Notes: generated by a model not told the origin, from the letters alone. DNA of 35,182 bases from Candidatus Enterococcus courvalinii (GCF_017315945.1 NZ_JAFLWI010000025.1:1-35182); one strand, 5' to 3'. Counted from the stretch's first letter, positions 6,847 to 14,984 are shown. Program-made: numbers and translations.

Positions 6847-6930
6847 AAAAAATCCGTTCAAAAATTTTTTTCTTCTTCCGTTCAAAAAAGAAGGTGTTGG
6901 CGTATAACTTCTCCCGTTCAAAAAAGAAGT
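6847..6930 (-). repeat. Three tandem RNA hairpins with a common UUGAAC loop
   Basis: On the minus strand three hairpins follow the IIA stop codon, at 6930-6907, 6893-6872 and 6871-6847. Each has the apex UU-UUGAAC-GG, in which two U-G pairs close a UUGAAC hexaloop. The lower stems differ but pair in each case: ACUUCU/AGAAGU, CUUCUU/AAGAAG and an A/U-rich stem AAAAAAU/AUUUUUU. A 16-base core is exactly repeated at 6878-6893 and 6914-6929. On the plus strand the U-G pairs would be C-A mismatches, so the structure belongs to the PTS mRNA. The function is unknown. Candidates are a protein or small-RNA binding array, or a stability element between IIA and IIC. Confidence 0.7.
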
Positions 6931-6931
6931 A

Positions 6932-7252
6932 TCACTCATTTCCTAAGCGACGATAAATATCAATAATTTCTTTTGCTAAGTCTGTAAATGCGATTGAAGT
7001 CATCAAGTGATCTTGGCTGTGAACCGTTAATAAAGTCACTTGTACATGATTTCCTTGTGCTTCTTGTGTTAGCATTTCTGTTTGTGAATGATGTGCTTGG
7101 ACTAATGATTCTTCAGCATCCGCGATCTTTTGATCTGCTAAGGTAAAATCACCTTTTTTCGCTGCCGCAATTGCTTCCATTGCATCACTTTTTGCATTAC
7201 CACCAAACATGATCAAACCCATGATTGCTTCTAAATTTTGTTGATCTTCCAC
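6932..7252 (-). CDS. PTS lactose/cellobiose-type subunit IIA
   Basis: This 106-residue protein is full length for the LacF/CelC/ChbC-type IIA family, a helical trimer that passes phosphate from HPr to IIB. The phosphorylated histidine is H78 in VHSQDHLM, with D81 as the conserved metal-binding aspartate. The N-terminus NLEAIMGLIMFGGNAKSDAM is family-typical. It lies 29 bases after the IIB gene on the same strand and belongs to one sigma-54 transcript. The ATG at 7252 has an acceptable ribosome site (GGAGGAAAA). Confidence 0.93.
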   Translation of the reverse strand: MEDQQNLEAIMGLIMFGGNAKSDAMEAIAAAKKGDFTLADQKIADAEESLVQAHHSQTEMLTQEAQGNHVQVTLLTVHSQDHLMTSIAFTDLAKEIIDIYRRLGNE

Positions 7253-7281
7253 GTGTGTTTTCCTCCAAATGTCTTAATCAG

Positions 7282-7599
7282 TTATTTCATCAAACTTTCT
7301 GCTTGTTCAAGTACTTTTGCACCATTCATCATGCCGTAATCTTGCATGTTGATTACATCTAAAGGAATGCCTTTTGGTGCTAATTTTTGTTCAAATTGGG
7401 ATTTCATGAAGCGGACTTGCGGTCCTAATAAGAGTACGTCTACATTTTTTGCTTCCAAATTGTTGTCTGCATCTGAAGCTGAAACTGCAAAGATGTCTGC
7501 ATCGATTCCCTTTTCTTCAGCTGCTTTTTGCATTTTTGTTACAAGTAGGCTTGTGCTCATTCCAGCGGAACAAACTAACATGATCGTTTTTTTCACCAT
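7282..7599 (-). CDS. PTS lactose/cellobiose-type subunit IIB
   Basis: This 105-residue protein matches CelA/ChbB-type IIB, which accepts phosphate from IIA on Cys10 (MVKKTIMLVCSAGMSTSLLV) and transfers it to the incoming sugar. VLLLGPQVRFM is also typical. I chose ATG 7599 over the in-frame GTG at 7608, because AGAGGGAG is 8 bases upstream of the ATG and Cys10 then takes its usual position. It is the first gene of the PTS operon, about 30 bases downstream of the start expected from the -24/-12 promoter. Confidence 0.93.
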   Translation of the reverse strand: MVKKTIMLVCSAGMSTSLLVTKMQKAAEEKGIDADIFAVSASDADNNLEAKNVDVLLLGPQVRFMKSQFEQKLAPKGIPLDVINMQDYGMMNGAKVLEQAESLMK

Positions 7600-7638
7600 T
7601 TTCTCCACTCCCTCTAATTTGTTTTACACTTTATTATA

Positions 7639-7656
7639 ATGCAAGAAGCGTGCCAA
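7639..7656 (-). promoter_or_regulatory. Sigma-54 (-24/-12) promoter of the PTS operon
   Basis: The minus strand reads TTGGCACGCTTCTTGCAT, a match to the sigma-54 consensus TGGCAC-N5-TTGCA. The GG at 7654-7653 and the GC at 7642-7641 are separated by exactly 10 bases. Initiation would be near 7630, about 30 bases before the IIB ATG. The LevR-like activator with a GAYTGA loop encoded directly upstream is the expected partner. Confidence 0.93.
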
Positions 7657-7657
7657 T

Positions 7658-7700
7658 AAAAAACAGACTAAAATAGCGTTTTCACGCCTTTTAGTCTGTT
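7658..7700 (-). terminator. Terminator of the activator gene, abutting the sigma-54 promoter
   Basis: On the minus strand, AACAGACTAAAA (7700-7689) pairs with TTTTAGTCTGTT (7673-7662). An inner GCGT-GAAA-ACGC hairpin caps it, and a T run follows at 7663-7658. The T run ends one base before the -24 element begins. Confidence 0.85.
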
Positions 7701-7708
7701 AAATCAGT

Positions 7709-7751
7709 GCGCACACTTTACGTTTTGTGTGCAAAATAGTAATTAGTGTGC
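7709..7751 (-). promoter_or_regulatory. Probable upstream activator site for the LevR-like regulator
   Basis: Three copies of a six-base element lie between the activator stop codon and its terminator: GCACAC at 7711-7716, GTGTGC at 7727-7732 and GTGTGC at 7746-7751. The first two form an inverted repeat. They would be about 80-120 bases upstream of the sigma-54 start, the usual place for an enhancer. Binding by the neighbouring activator is inferred. Confidence 0.5.
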
Positions 7752-7764
7752 TTTACTGTATACT

Positions 7765-10464
7765 TTATTCATTTTTGATTTTATTTTCCAAAAACATCTG
7801 TGTAAGATAAGCAATCTCATCTTCCGAGATTTTAATTTGATATTTTCTTTCTAATGGCATTAAATTCGTACGAACCATGTCCATCTCAAGTCGATATTTC
7901 TTGGCAAACTCAGAAAGCTGTTTAAAGACCCGACTTTCTTCGTTTTTGATAAGAGCATCAATCATGAATGCTAAATGAATCAAGATGCCTGCATCCACAC
8001 CTGGCTCCACGATGATTGAAATATCTGTTTGAACTTGTTGAACTACCTTTTGTAACGAATAAATCAGTTCATCTATTGCTGGAATGGATGACAACGAGTC
8101 TTTTAACGAATAGACAATCTTATCAATTGGGATTTCATCGTCAGCCATCCGCTTCAATGTGTTTAATTTCTCATCATTAAAAATATCGTATGCCGAAAAG
8201 AACGGGATATTTTGATAATCGACATCCACTGTCCCAGCAATCGCTTTGATCTCATATTCTTCTAAAAGAGCATCGATATGTTTTTTGAAAGATTCTCTTT
8301 CTAAAAACTGCATTTGGATCAACTCAACTTTTTGTTGATTGATAACTGGTGCAATCCGTTGATAAAGCTTCGCAGCTACGCCTTCCCCAGTAAAGCAAGT
8401 CACGATAACTGCTTTTTTACGTTGGTTATCCGCCACATCGCCCAACTTGAATTGGTCACGAACAATTGATTCAAAGGATAATTGGATATTTTGATAAATA
8501 TCTTCTAAACTTCTTCCGACGTTCGCCATTCGGATTGCTTCAATCACAATCATCGTACTTGTCATCGTGATTGCTTTTGTCCGAACACCGGTCTCTTCAT
8601 AAATCAAATTACTAAATGTGTTTAAGGAACCCATATCAGTTAATAACAGCAAACCATTGCTTAGTTGTGCTTGACGAGCTTTCACATAAGTTAAGACTTC
8701 TTCATACATCGTTTGGACTTCCATAGCAAGTGGCATGTTAAATGCTGCCCCGATTTTCGTTCCAAGCAGTTCTTGTGCCATTTCCAACATACTCGAAGCC
8801 GTTTGGCGCCCGTGCATCAACACAAGGACATCCACATTATTTTCTTTGACTCGCTCACTCTCACCTAAATTAATTGACAAAAACATGCTGATGAAGCCTA
8901 TTTCATCAAACGGAATCTCCACTTCACATTCATCTTCAATAATGGTAGACAAATCAATGGCGACTTGAAATTCTTTCTTAAAATGTTTGCGGATATTATT
9001 CAAGTCCGGATGAACGATCATGTGTCCATCACGTACCCGATCTAATGTACTTTGTAAATGTAAAGCAAAAGCAAATCGCGCTTTTTCATTATAAATCCGA
9101 TCCAATCGTTCTTCTGCCACATCATATAGTTGATTCGTCAACTGCCAAATGTCATCTGGCAACAAATCTTTAGGAATATTGCTTTGCGTTAACTCTTCGA
9201 CATAAGTTTCAAAGTACTCATCAACATCTTTTGAAATCAGTGCTTCTAAATCAATACTTTCCACACCAGTTTCAGCCAAACTAGCTACTTTTTCTTCAAT
9301 ATCATTATAAACTTGCATATTACGTTCAGGATCTTGTGACCAAACAACATCTGCCAATCCTGGCTCAAAGGTCAGGTATTGGCTTTTGCTTTCGATAAAA
9401 TGATCTAAGCGTTCTGGAAGTTCCTTGATTTTTAACAAGCCTTTTTGAACTTGCAACGAAAGTTCTTCTTTACGAATAATCAATTTTTTCTCGTTATGCG
9501 TGCGATAATGCAGAAATGATTTTGCACAAACCAATTTTAAATCACGTTTCACTTGCCCGATATTTCCTTCTGCATCATAGAGCATAAATGCTAAAATTGC
9601 TTCTCGCTCAATGTCGATTCGTTGATTCAATCGATTCGCCTCTTGTTTAATGAAAAGCGAAATGATTTCATACCGTTCATCCAATGAACGGGAAGCTAAG
9701 TTTGGCAATGTAATTGCCATTGGAATCCGACGATTAAACGTTGTCAAAAAACTTTCAGAAGACTCTGTTGTAGCTCCTATGATTTGTACAGCTGCTTCAT
9801 GAACTTGCGCACTTTCCCCTAATGGTCGATAGATTCCTTTGTCAATAAAAGTGAACAACATTTCTTGTCCTTCTGGTGGAAGACGATGAATTTCGTCAAG
9901 GAATAAAATTCCGCCATCTGCTTTTGCAATTAAACCTGGGCTATCTTCTGCAGCTCCTGTGTAGGCACCTTTTTTGATTCCAAAAATGTGTCCAAACAAT
10001 AATTGAGGATTCTGCGCGTAATCTGCACAGTTAAACGAAACAAATGGTGCATCGGGTGCCAAAGTTTCAGAATCCATTGCAAAATGATACATACATTCTG
10101 CAAACATCGATTTTCCTGTACCTGTTTCCCCGAAAATAATCGTATGTAATCCTCTTGGCGGATAGAGAATTGCTGCTTTTGCTTGTTGAATACTCACTTT
10201 TAGCGACTCATTTTCTCCTACTAATGTTTCAAAGGTCACTTGTGTTGATGAGTCGACATGGACTTCTTCTTTTGCTTCTTTGGACATAGAATAAACCACC
10301 GGACGACCAGCGGTTTTCATGATTTGTCGCTCTTTATATAGATCACTTAAATAACGGCTTGCATTACTTCGATCGATGTGAAGATGTTTGGCTACGTCAC
10401 TTGCCGTTAAGCCGTGTTGATTGATTGTTAATAAATGGATGATTTCTTTCTTGCGAGCATTCAT
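7765..10464 (-). CDS. LevR-family sigma-54-dependent activator with PRD and EII-like domains
   Basis: This 899-residue protein has the full LevR/ManR/CelR layout. It has an N-terminal winged-helix domain (1-60). The AAA+ domain carries Walker A GETGTGKS (112-119), the sigma-54-contacting loop GAYTGA (166-171, a variant of GAFTGA) and Walker B GGILFLDE (184-191). A first PRD lies near 440-550. A mannose-type EIIA-like domain carries VLVLMHGRQTASSM with the likely phospho-His. A GatB-like EIIB domain carries VTCFTGEG with Cys. A second C-terminal PRD contains IHLAFMIDALI. It should open the sigma-54 promoter at 7639-7656 when the PRDs report sugar flux. Enterococci are known to have several such PTS-linked activators; this one belongs with the lactose/cellobiose-type operon by position. 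Confidence 0.95.
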   Translation of the reverse strand: MNARKKEIIHLLTINQHGLTASDVAKHLHIDRSNASRYLSDLYKERQIMKTAGRPVVYSMSKEAKEEVHVDSSTQVTFETLVGENESLKVSIQQAKAAILYPPRGLHTIIFGETGTGKSMFAECMYHFAMDSETLAPDAPFVSFNCADYAQNPQLLFGHIFGIKKGAYTGAAEDSPGLIAKADGGILFLDEIHRLPPEGQEMLFTFIDKGIYRPLGESAQVHEAAVQIIGATTESSESFLTTFNRRIPMAITLPNLASRSLDERYEIISLFIKQEANRLNQRIDIEREAILAFMLYDAEGNIGQVKRDLKLVCAKSFLHYRTHNEKKLIIRKEELSLQVQKGLLKIKELPERLDHFIESKSQYLTFEPGLADVVWSQDPERNMQVYNDIEEKVASLAETGVESIDLEALISKDVDEYFETYVEELTQSNIPKDLLPDDIWQLTNQLYDVAEERLDRIYNEKARFAFALHLQSTLDRVRDGHMIVHPDLNNIRKHFKKEFQVAIDLSTIIEDECEVEIPFDEIGFISMFLSINLGESERVKENNVDVLVLMHGRQTASSMLEMAQELLGTKIGAAFNMPLAMEVQTMYEEVLTYVKARQAQLSNGLLLLTDMGSLNTFSNLIYEETGVRTKAITMTSTMIVIEAIRMANVGRSLEDIYQNIQLSFESIVRDQFKLGDVADNQRKKAVIVTCFTGEGVAAKLYQRIAPVINQQKVELIQMQFLERESFKKHIDALLEEYEIKAIAGTVDVDYQNIPFFSAYDIFNDEKLNTLKRMADDEIPIDKIVYSLKDSLSSIPAIDELIYSLQKVVQQVQTDISIIVEPGVDAGILIHLAFMIDALIKNEESRVFKQLSEFAKKYRLEMDMVRTNLMPLERKYQIKISEDEIAYLTQMFLENKIKNE

Positions 10465-10517
10465 ACAAACCCTCCTTTAGTGAGTTTTCATTGATGCCGT
10501 TTTCAACATAATAACAC

Positions 10518-10540
10518 AAAAAGGCGCTTATTTGCGCCTT
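10518..10540 (-). terminator. Terminator overlapping the end of the helicase gene
   Basis: AAGGCGC (10540-10534 on the minus strand) pairs with GCGCCTT (10527-10521) and is followed by a T run. The helicase TAA (10530-10528) lies in the 6-base loop, so the last sense codons form the 5' arm of the hairpin. Confidence 0.8.
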
Positions 10541-11808
10541 GCTCCTTTATTTTTTTGCTTTTTTGTTTTCTTCTTGTTCTTACTTTTTTTATTTACTTTT
10601 TCTGTTTCAGGAAGCATTTTTGTGTGTTTCGAGACTGTTCGATCCGCTTTTTTTAGTGGACGTTCTGTTTTTTCTTCTTTTTCAGCGGGCTCATGATGCA
10701 GCATCCCACCGTACAAATAGATTTCAGTTATTGTGATGTCCGCCTCACGCGCGATTTTCTTCATATCTCTTAACTGATTGTCTTGAACCAAAGTAATGAC
10801 TGTACCAGCATTGCCCATTCGTCCCGTACGACCTGAACGGTGAAGATATGTTTCGACATTGAACGGAACTTCCGCGTTGATAACATAAGGTAATTTAATA
10901 ATATCTAAACCACGAGCAGCCACATCTGTTGTCAACAAGGCTGTCGTTTTACCTGCCTTGAAATAATCTAGTGCTGCTTTTCGAAGCAATTTGTTTTGAT
11001 CTGAAGCTAAACTTCCAACCGTTACACCACGGAACGTTAGTTTTTCTTCCATCAGACCTAATTCACTTAATTGGTTAAAGAAGACTAAACCTTGAAAACC
11101 AGCCACATGCATCAAACGACGCAAGTAGTCATCTTTTTTACGTGCAGGAACACGTAAAAAGTAATGCTGTAGTCCTTTTCTTGACTCGTCTTCCTTAGAA
11201 ACATCTACCACTTGGAGTTGTTTTCCGCTAATTTCCTCAAACATTTCCAACAAACGATCGGCCGTAGCAGAAAAGAAAGCGAATTGATAATCAACGGGCG
11301 CTTGATGCAAGATTTGTTTTACTAATTGAACACTGCTTTCATCAAATAACTGATCGGCTTCATCAAATACCATTGTTTGGATTTGGTGTGCTTTTAGTTT
11401 CTTAGCTTTCATCAATTCTAACACTCGTCCTGGTGTCCCTACTAAGATTTCTGGTTTTTTCTTTAGCCCTTCAATTTGTCGTTTCACATTGGCACCGCCA
11501 AGTAACGATTGAACTTTTAGATCAACTAAGGCTGCCCATGTGCGAGCTACTTCCGTTACTTGGATTGCCAGCTCTTGTGACGAAGTCAAAATAAGTAGAC
11601 TGCTACCAGCTTGTGGTTGGACATTCAGCAATAATGGCCAAAGATAAGCTAAGGTTTTGCCAGAACCAGTTGGGGATATGGCTACCAAGCTTTCTTTTTC
11701 ACGTAATTTTTGAAAAACAGCTTGTTGAATCAAAGAAGGTTCTTCAAATCCTTGACTCGTCCATTTTTCTTGCCATTTTTCGGGAAATGCTTGTATAAAT
11801 TCATTCAT
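10528..11808 (-). CDS. DEAD-box ATP-dependent RNA helicase
   Basis: This 426-residue protein has all core motifs: a Q-motif region (GFEEPSLIQ), Walker A SPTGSGKT (45-52), GG and TPGR, DEAD (149-152), SAT (180-182), ARGLD and HRSGRTGR (322-329). The tail from about 375 is strongly basic (KKSKNKKKTKKQKNKG) and probably binds RNA. The stretch SLLGGANVKRQIEGLKKKP resembles the B. subtilis YfmL (CshC) group, linked to ribosome assembly; that assignment is from memory. Its ATG overlaps the stop of the upstream oxidoreductase gene by one base (TAATG), so the two are co-translated. Its own terminator includes the final codons. Confidence 0.93.
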   Translation of the reverse strand: MNEFIQAFPEKWQEKWTSQGFEEPSLIQQAVFQKLREKESLVAISPTGSGKTLAYLWPLLLNVQPQAGSSLLILTSSQELAIQVTEVARTWAALVDLKVQSLLGGANVKRQIEGLKKKPEILVGTPGRVLELMKAKKLKAHQIQTMVFDEADQLFDESSVQLVKQILHQAPVDYQFAFFSATADRLLEMFEEISGKQLQVVDVSKEDESRKGLQHYFLRVPARKKDDYLRRLMHVAGFQGLVFFNQLSELGLMEEKLTFRGVTVGSLASDQNKLLRKAALDYFKAGKTTALLTTDVAARGLDIIKLPYVINAEVPFNVETYLHRSGRTGRMGNAGTVITLVQDNQLRDMKKIAREADITITEIYLYGGMLHHEPAEKEEKTERPLKKADRTVSKHTKMLPETEKVNKKSKNKKKTKKQKNKGARRK

Positions 11809-12821
11809 TAAATTTCTTCCTCATTATCTGCATCAAAAGTGATGCCTCCATTTTTTCTTAAATCATAAACGACTTGATTCACGTTACGTGCCAATTCGAC
11901 CCATTCTTCATACAATAACCCCCATGCACGATCTTCACGATGAGTCAATACGTTCGCAAAGTCTTCTGCCTCTTCCACCATTGGATTCTCAGCGGCTTGA
12001 ATTGCTAGATCCACAATTTCTTGGTGATTTCGATCATGGAATTCTGCTTTCTCAATCGCATTCACACCATTTAAAACTAAGGTTCCTGAATCAAAATAAA
12101 TTTCAGAAGGCATAAATGAATCGCCAATTTTTCCAGGTTGGATTGCAACATCAAAGGAATCATAGCGTAAAATCCCCCAGCCAAGACCATCGACTCCAGT
12201 CGAAATTTTTCTTGAAAAATAGTGGACTTCTTTTGGCATACCGAACCAAGCAACTGCCGCATAAACTAAATAAACACCTAGATCCATCATTGCTCCACCA
12301 GAAAAATGTGGAGAGAAAATATTTGGTTCTTCACCATCTAGGACTTGGTCATAACGAGAAGAATACTTCATATAGCTAAAGTTCGCACCAATGATTTCGT
12401 CTTTTGAAGGTAAGTGATCTGTAACTTTTTTAAAGCCTTTTTCATGAATATTGCGAGCAGCCTCAAAGAAGTACACTTTTTGTTCATTCGCTAGATGAAT
12501 GATCTCGTCCATTTCTTTTGGTGTTGAAAAGGCTGGTTTTTCGACGATCACATTTTTACCAGCTAAAATCGCTTGTTTAGCCTGTTCAAAATGTAGACTG
12601 TTTGGTGAAGCAATATAAACAGTATCCATATGGGCAATGCCAAAGAATGTTGTTAAGTCTGTCGCAAACTCGATATCCCCCGGATACTTTCCGCCAAATG
12701 TTTGTGCTTTTTCCAATTTTCTTGAATAAACTGCTGTTAATTCATATTTTTTTGTACTTAAAGCTGCTTCAACAAATTGATGGGTGATCCAATTCGTTCC
12801 AATAATACCTAAATGAATCAT
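11808..12821 (-). CDS. Gfo/Idh/MocA family oxidoreductase
   Basis: This 337-residue protein has an N-terminal Rossmann domain (IHLGIIGTNWITHQFVEAAL; the dinucleotide loop is GTNWI) and the family motif VEKPAF near residue 100, whose lysine is usually catalytic. The C-terminal alpha/beta domain contains GGAMMDLGVYLVYAA, typical of family members that act on sugars, inositols or dihydrodiols with NAD(P). The substrate is unknown. It sits between sfsA (18 bases upstream) and the helicase gene (1-base overlap), so all three are probably one transcript. Confidence 0.88.
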   Translation of the reverse strand: MIHLGIIGTNWITHQFVEAALSTKKYELTAVYSRKLEKAQTFGGKYPGDIEFATDLTTFFGIAHMDTVYIASPNSLHFEQAKQAILAGKNVIVEKPAFSTPKEMDEIIHLANEQKVYFFEAARNIHEKGFKKVTDHLPSKDEIIGANFSYMKYSSRYDQVLDGEEPNIFSPHFSGGAMMDLGVYLVYAAVAWFGMPKEVHYFSRKISTGVDGLGWGILRYDSFDVAIQPGKIGDSFMPSEIYFDSGTLVLNGVNAIEKAEFHDRNHQEIVDLAIQAAENPMVEEAEDFANVLTHREDRAWGLLYEEWVELARNVNQVVYDLRKNGGITFDADNEEEI

Positions 12822-12839
12822 TTTCTCGTCCTCTTTTCT

Positions 12840-13577
12840 TTAATGATTTTCAATCACTGGATTTTTAAATGGCGCCTCCAGATCAAAAGGAATTCTTTGC
12901 TTTAATCGTACACTATTCGCGTTCACCACACAATTATACGTAAGAACTTGAACCCCTGCTGCTTGAGCCGATTGAATAGCCAAGGCAAATTCTGGTTGCA
13001 TTTCTTGATGAATCGTTGAGACTGTTACTTGTTCAAATTGAGCAATAAACAAAACATACGTCAAATAGCCCTCTTTGCGTGCATCGATCAATTCCAAGAT
13101 ATGTTTCAGTCCTCGCGTCGTTGGCGCATCTGGAAATGCTCCAACAGCTAAATTTTCCAACGTCATTCCTTTAACTTCCACAAAAATTTTTTGATTTGTT
13201 GAAGTTTCCAAATAAATATCAAATTTTGAATGATGATACACAACTTCCCGCTTCAAAAATATGATTTCTCCTACCAACTCAGGCAACTGGATAAGCCCAT
13301 TTAAAATGCCTTCAGCTGCTAATTGATTGGGTAATTGACTATCAATGTTGAACCAAACGTCTTTTTTCTTAACCGCAATCAAATCATAATCGGTTTTTCT
13401 TTTGGGACTTGGAATGTAAGTCACTGCAACTTGCGCACCTGGAAGAAACACTTCTCTTCCGCGTCCTGTATTCTTGACATGAGCAGTGATGATCTCGCCA
13501 TCTGCTTTTTGACAATAGGCAATAAAACGATTGGGTCGTTCAAGAAAAGAGACGACCTCGACTTGTTGATACTCCAC
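12840..13577 (-). CDS. sfsA: SfsA family protein
   Basis: This 245-residue protein is a full-length SfsA (named for sugar fermentation stimulation in E. coli). The N-terminal part has an OB-fold-like region with AHVKNTGRGREVFLPG. The C-terminal part has the family signature VEVKGMTLEN and FPDAPTTRGLKHILEL. The D...E-x-K arrangement (KFDIYLE and VEVKG) resembles the PD-(D/E)xK nuclease core, and DNA binding is reported for the family. The true role is unresolved. It is the first gene of a probable sfsA-oxidoreductase-helicase operon and diverges from the DUF4828 gene. Confidence 0.9.
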   Translation of the reverse strand: MEYQQVEVVSFLERPNRFIAYCQKADGEIITAHVKNTGRGREVFLPGAQVAVTYIPSPKRKTDYDLIAVKKKDVWFNIDSQLPNQLAAEGILNGLIQLPELVGEIIFLKREVVYHHSKFDIYLETSTNQKIFVEVKGMTLENLAVGAFPDAPTTRGLKHILELIDARKEGYLTYVLFIAQFEQVTVSTIHQEMQPEFALAIQSAQAAGVQVLTYNCVVNANSVRLKQRIPFDLEAPFKNPVIENH

Positions 13578-13609
13578 TTGTTGTCACCTGTCTTTCTATT
13601 TAGTATCCT

Positions 13610-13638
13610 ATCATAATTTCACTAAAAACACTTGAAAA
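13610..13638 (-). promoter_or_regulatory. Possible sigma-A promoter for sfsA
   Basis: TTTTCA (13638-13633) and TATGAT (13615-13610) on the minus strand are 17 bases apart. They would start RNA near 13603, about 26 bases before the ATG. The -35 match is only moderate. Confidence 0.5.
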
Positions 13639-13746
13639 ACCAGTCGAAAGTCTTAGAGAATTTTTATCCTTTTTTCGGTAGAATGAATGTAAGCATAAAA
13701 AGGACGATGGACTTCCCATTCACTTTAGTTAAGAAGGAGTGATTCA

Positions 13747-14103
13747 ATGAAAAAAAGAATTTCGTATCTGATTGGCATGTCGTTGTTAACTTTACTCGGC
13801 GGGGTCGCTGTGCAAAAAAGACAACAAAAAAAGCAAGAAAAAACAATTGATGCTACGACTTACGTTCGCACGTGGTATTTTCAAGATCATCATCAACAAA
13901 TCCATCAACTCACTGTTCTTCCTGAATATACATTAGTTTTGGATCAGCAACCAATCCAAGCGACGATCATCGAATTAAATACTCAAAAATTTGTTGTTCG
14001 TGATCAATATGGTTACCATCTCATCTTAACAAACCAATCACCAATGACATTTTACGATGAAGCTGAAGATGTTTCATATACTTTGAGTAAAAAAGAGCAA
14101 TAA
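13747..14103 (+). CDS. DUF4828 domain-containing protein
   Basis: This 118-residue protein has an N-terminal hydrophobic segment (ISYLIGMSLLTLLGGVAV, about 5-22) preceded by MKKR and followed by a very basic stretch (QKRQQKKQEKK). That suggests a membrane anchor or an uncleaved signal. The rest is a small beta-rich domain (TYVRTWYFQDHHQQIHQLTVLPEYTLVLD). The sequence agrees with DUF4828, a family of unknown function in lactic acid bacteria. AAGAAGGAGTG precedes the ATG. It is monocistronic with a terminator at 14180. Confidence 0.8.
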   Translation: MKKRISYLIGMSLLTLLGGVAVQKRQQKKQEKTIDATTYVRTWYFQDHHQQIHQLTVLPEYTLVLDQQPIQATIIELNTQKFVVRDQYGYHLILTNQSPMTFYDEAEDVSYTLSKKEQ

Positions 14104-14179
14104 TTTATTTCAATTTTCTTGTCACAAAAATCACTTAAAAAACCAGTTCAAATAATTAATTTGTTTCCAATAAATAATC

Positions 14180-14208
14180 CAGCTGACCAATTTGTGTCAG
14201 CTGTTTTT
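14180..14208 (+). terminator. Terminator of the DUF4828 gene
   Basis: The 8-bp arms CAGCTGAC (14180-14187) and GTCAGCTG (14196-14203) have an 8-base loop and are followed by TTTTTGTTTG. Confidence 0.8.
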
Positions 14209-14322
14209 GTTTGTGAAGAGAGCACAAAAATTCCTCATTTTTTCATTTAGAAAAATAGTCATTTTCATTTTTTTTTGTTACACTTACTATTGATGGTTTT
14301 TACCATGAAAGGATGATCGAAC

Positions 14323-14970
14323 ATGACACCAAATCGAGAGGATTACTTAAAAATCATTTTAGAGTTGGGTGGCGATACAACGAAAGTCAATAACAAACAA
14401 ATCGTATCCAGCCTGGATGTCTCACCGGCGTCCGTTAGTGAAATGATTTCAAAACTTGTGAAAGAGCAATTAGTTGAACATTCACCTTATCAAGGCGTAC
14501 AATTAACGACTGCGGGACTTTATAAAGCTAGTAGCTTGATTCGCAAACATCGTTTATGGGAAGTTTTTTTAGTTGAACATTTAGATTATCGTTGGAATGA
14601 AGTGCATGATGACGCTGAAGTCTTAGAACATGTTACCTCAGAACAACTTGCAGATCGTTTAGAAAACTATTTGAATCATCCTAAGCATTGCCCTCACGGC
14701 GGCATTATTCCACAAAAAGAACAAGTCGTTCATGAAGAACGACGCCAAACATTAGAATCTTACCCACTTGACACACATATTCGCATTGCGCGTGTATTAG
14801 ATGAAAAGGAACTACTTGACTACCTTGTAACCATTGATCTAAATATTGATGAAGAATATGAAATCATTGATATCGCAGCTTATGAGGGGCCGATTACGAT
14901 AAAGAACGAAACCAAACAAATTTCCGTCAGTTTCAAGGCGGCTAGTACCATTTTTGTTGATAAACTATAA
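14323..14970 (+). CDS. DtxR/MntR-family metal-dependent transcriptional regulator
   Basis: This 215-residue protein has the complete three-part plan of the family: a winged helix (REDYLKIILELGG through SVSEMISKLVKEQLVEHSPYQGVQLT), a dimerisation/metal region with HRLWEVFLVEHLDY and HPKHCPHGGIIP, and a C-terminal SH3-like domain. The length is that of the ScaR/SloR/EfaR type, usually Mn(II)-responsive repressors. A 4-base-loop palindrome (ATGGT-TTTT-ACCAT, 14293-14306) lies just before its ribosome site and could be an autoregulatory site or a leader hairpin. Only 14 bases separate it from zwf, so the two are almost certainly cotranscribed. Whether it is the main manganese regulator of this cell cannot be told. 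Confidence 0.9.
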   Translation: MTPNREDYLKIILELGGDTTKVNNKQIVSSLDVSPASVSEMISKLVKEQLVEHSPYQGVQLTTAGLYKASSLIRKHRLWEVFLVEHLDYRWNEVHDDAEVLEHVTSEQLADRLENYLNHPKHCPHGGIIPQKEQVVHEERRQTLESYPLDTHIRIARVLDEKELLDYLVTIDLNIDEEYEIIDIAAYEGPITIKNETKQISVSFKAASTIFVDKL

Positions 14971-14984
14971 AGGAGGACATCTGC

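Noticed and set aside
6847-6930. The IIA-IIC repeats as a CRISPR-like array or simple direct repeat.
   Set aside because: Only three short units with unequal spacing, no spacers of uniform length and no cas genes. The covarying hairpin reading explains them better.
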